Origin: Bacteroidota bacterium
GTDB taxonomy: Bacteria; Bacteroidota; Bacteroidia; Chitinophagales; Chitinophagaceae
Assembly: GCA_026391115.1 (NCBI GenBank)
Contig: JAPLER010000361.1
Coordinates: 1 to 6,437, forward strand
DNA: 6,437 bases
Direction of reading: 5' to 3'
Positions 6,051-6,437 of this stretch are shown piece after piece (the stretch's first letter is position 1; each line of letters starts with the position of its first letter). The translations under genes and the position numbers were made by a program. The notes under the pieces were generated by a model. That model had not been told where the DNA came from. It was given only the letters and a program-made list of their open reading frames with translations, and searched no databases.

Positions 6051-6051
6051 T

Positions 6052-6437
6052 ATGAATACAATTATTGTTTCTGCTTTATTGGGTGTAGTAATGATGTTTA
6101 GTGGAATTTTTGCCACCAGTAAAATTGCTATAAGAAATATTGCCATTATTGGGTTGTTAGTTTTATTATTTGCCAATATTGCCAATACTTATGGCTGGTG
6201 TAATATTAATGTTGATACAAAAGGAATGTTGGAATTTACCAAGTTTGGTTTGTTCTTCAATACAATTGCTATCTTCTCAACATTGGTTTATGTTATTTTA
6301 AGTGGCAGCGATATTGTTGCAGTTGGTAATAATGCTGCTGAATATTTTGCTTTAATATTTTTTGTTTTATGTGGCGTCTCAATTTTATCTGCATATCAAA
6401 CTTTATTAATGCTTTTTTTGGGAGTAGAAATAATGAC
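6052..6437 (+). CDS. nuoN: NADH-quinone oxidoreductase subunit N, 5' part (partial)
   Basis: NuoN is the innermost antiporter-like pump of the membrane arm, next to NuoK. From the ATG at 6052 the frame is open to the right edge, giving 128 residues of a protein that normally has about 450-490. Four membrane segments can be seen (about 3-20, 28-45, 65-84 and 97-113), then the start of another. The last residues, YQTLLMLFLGVEIM (115-128), are the conserved NuoN motif whose glutamate (Glu126) matches E133 of E. coli NuoN. Identity also rests on position after nuoM. The start is the first ATG after the junction and fits the expected hydrophobic N-terminus; Met14 and Met15 are too deep in the first helix. 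The start is preceded by a G-rich stretch, unlike the A-rich leaders of most other genes here. The central and C-terminal channel residues lie outside the window. Confidence 0.93.
   Translation, partial: MNTIIVSALLGVVMMFSGIFATSKIAIRNIAIIGLLVLLFANIANTYGWCNINVDTKGMLEFTKFGLFFNTIAIFSTLVYVILSGSDIVAVGNNAAEYFALIFFVLCGVSILSAYQTLLMLFLGVEIM

Overview
The window is a stretch of a bacterial respiratory complex I (NADH:quinone oxidoreductase, type I) operon. All recognisable genes are on the + strand and code for membrane-arm subunits in the canonical order nuoH–I–J–K–L–M–N. nuoH is cut off at the left edge and nuoN at the right edge. One extra small gene, coding for an 83-residue two-helix membrane protein I do not recognise, lies between nuoH and nuoI.

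The organism is most likely a member of the Bacteroidota. The DNA is strongly AT-rich. Start codons mostly follow A-rich tracts, without a well-placed Shine-Dalgarno sequence. The subunit sequences are of the Bacteroidota kind as I remember them, and a good match to the Bacteroidota promoter form (TTG-N19-TAnnTTTG) lies just upstream of nuoI. This assignment is inferred from style and recalled family features, not from a database search.

Layout: nuoH 3' part (1-599); small membrane gene (611-862); 142-base gap with a stem-loop, a short palindrome and a candidate internal promoter (863-1004); nuoI (1005-1535); nuoJ (1588-2088); nuoK (2165-2500); nuoL (2576-4483); nuoM (4567-5970); nuoN 5' part (6052-6437). 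NuoH forms the quinone chamber and the junction to the peripheral arm. NuoI carries clusters N6a and N6b, which pass electrons towards it. NuoJ and NuoK link NuoH to the three antiporter-like proton pumps NuoN, NuoM and NuoL. Key charged residues of the pumps are intact wherever they fall inside the window.

The genes are ordinary core metabolism; the unusual part is between them. Every junction from the small gene onward holds a short dyad or repeat. Junctions I/J, K/L and L/M share one AT-rich repeat family built on TTCATAACTC and its complement. Its left end runs across the TAG stop codons of both nuoI and nuoL (20 of 22 bases identical), whereas the other five stop codons in the window are TAA. 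Junction J/K holds a different AATT-rich dyad, and M/N holds two further repeat-like motifs. No RNA genes, CRISPR arrays, transposase genes or defence genes were seen. I found no evidence of a wholly new system; the small gene and the junction repeats are the parts that deserve attention.
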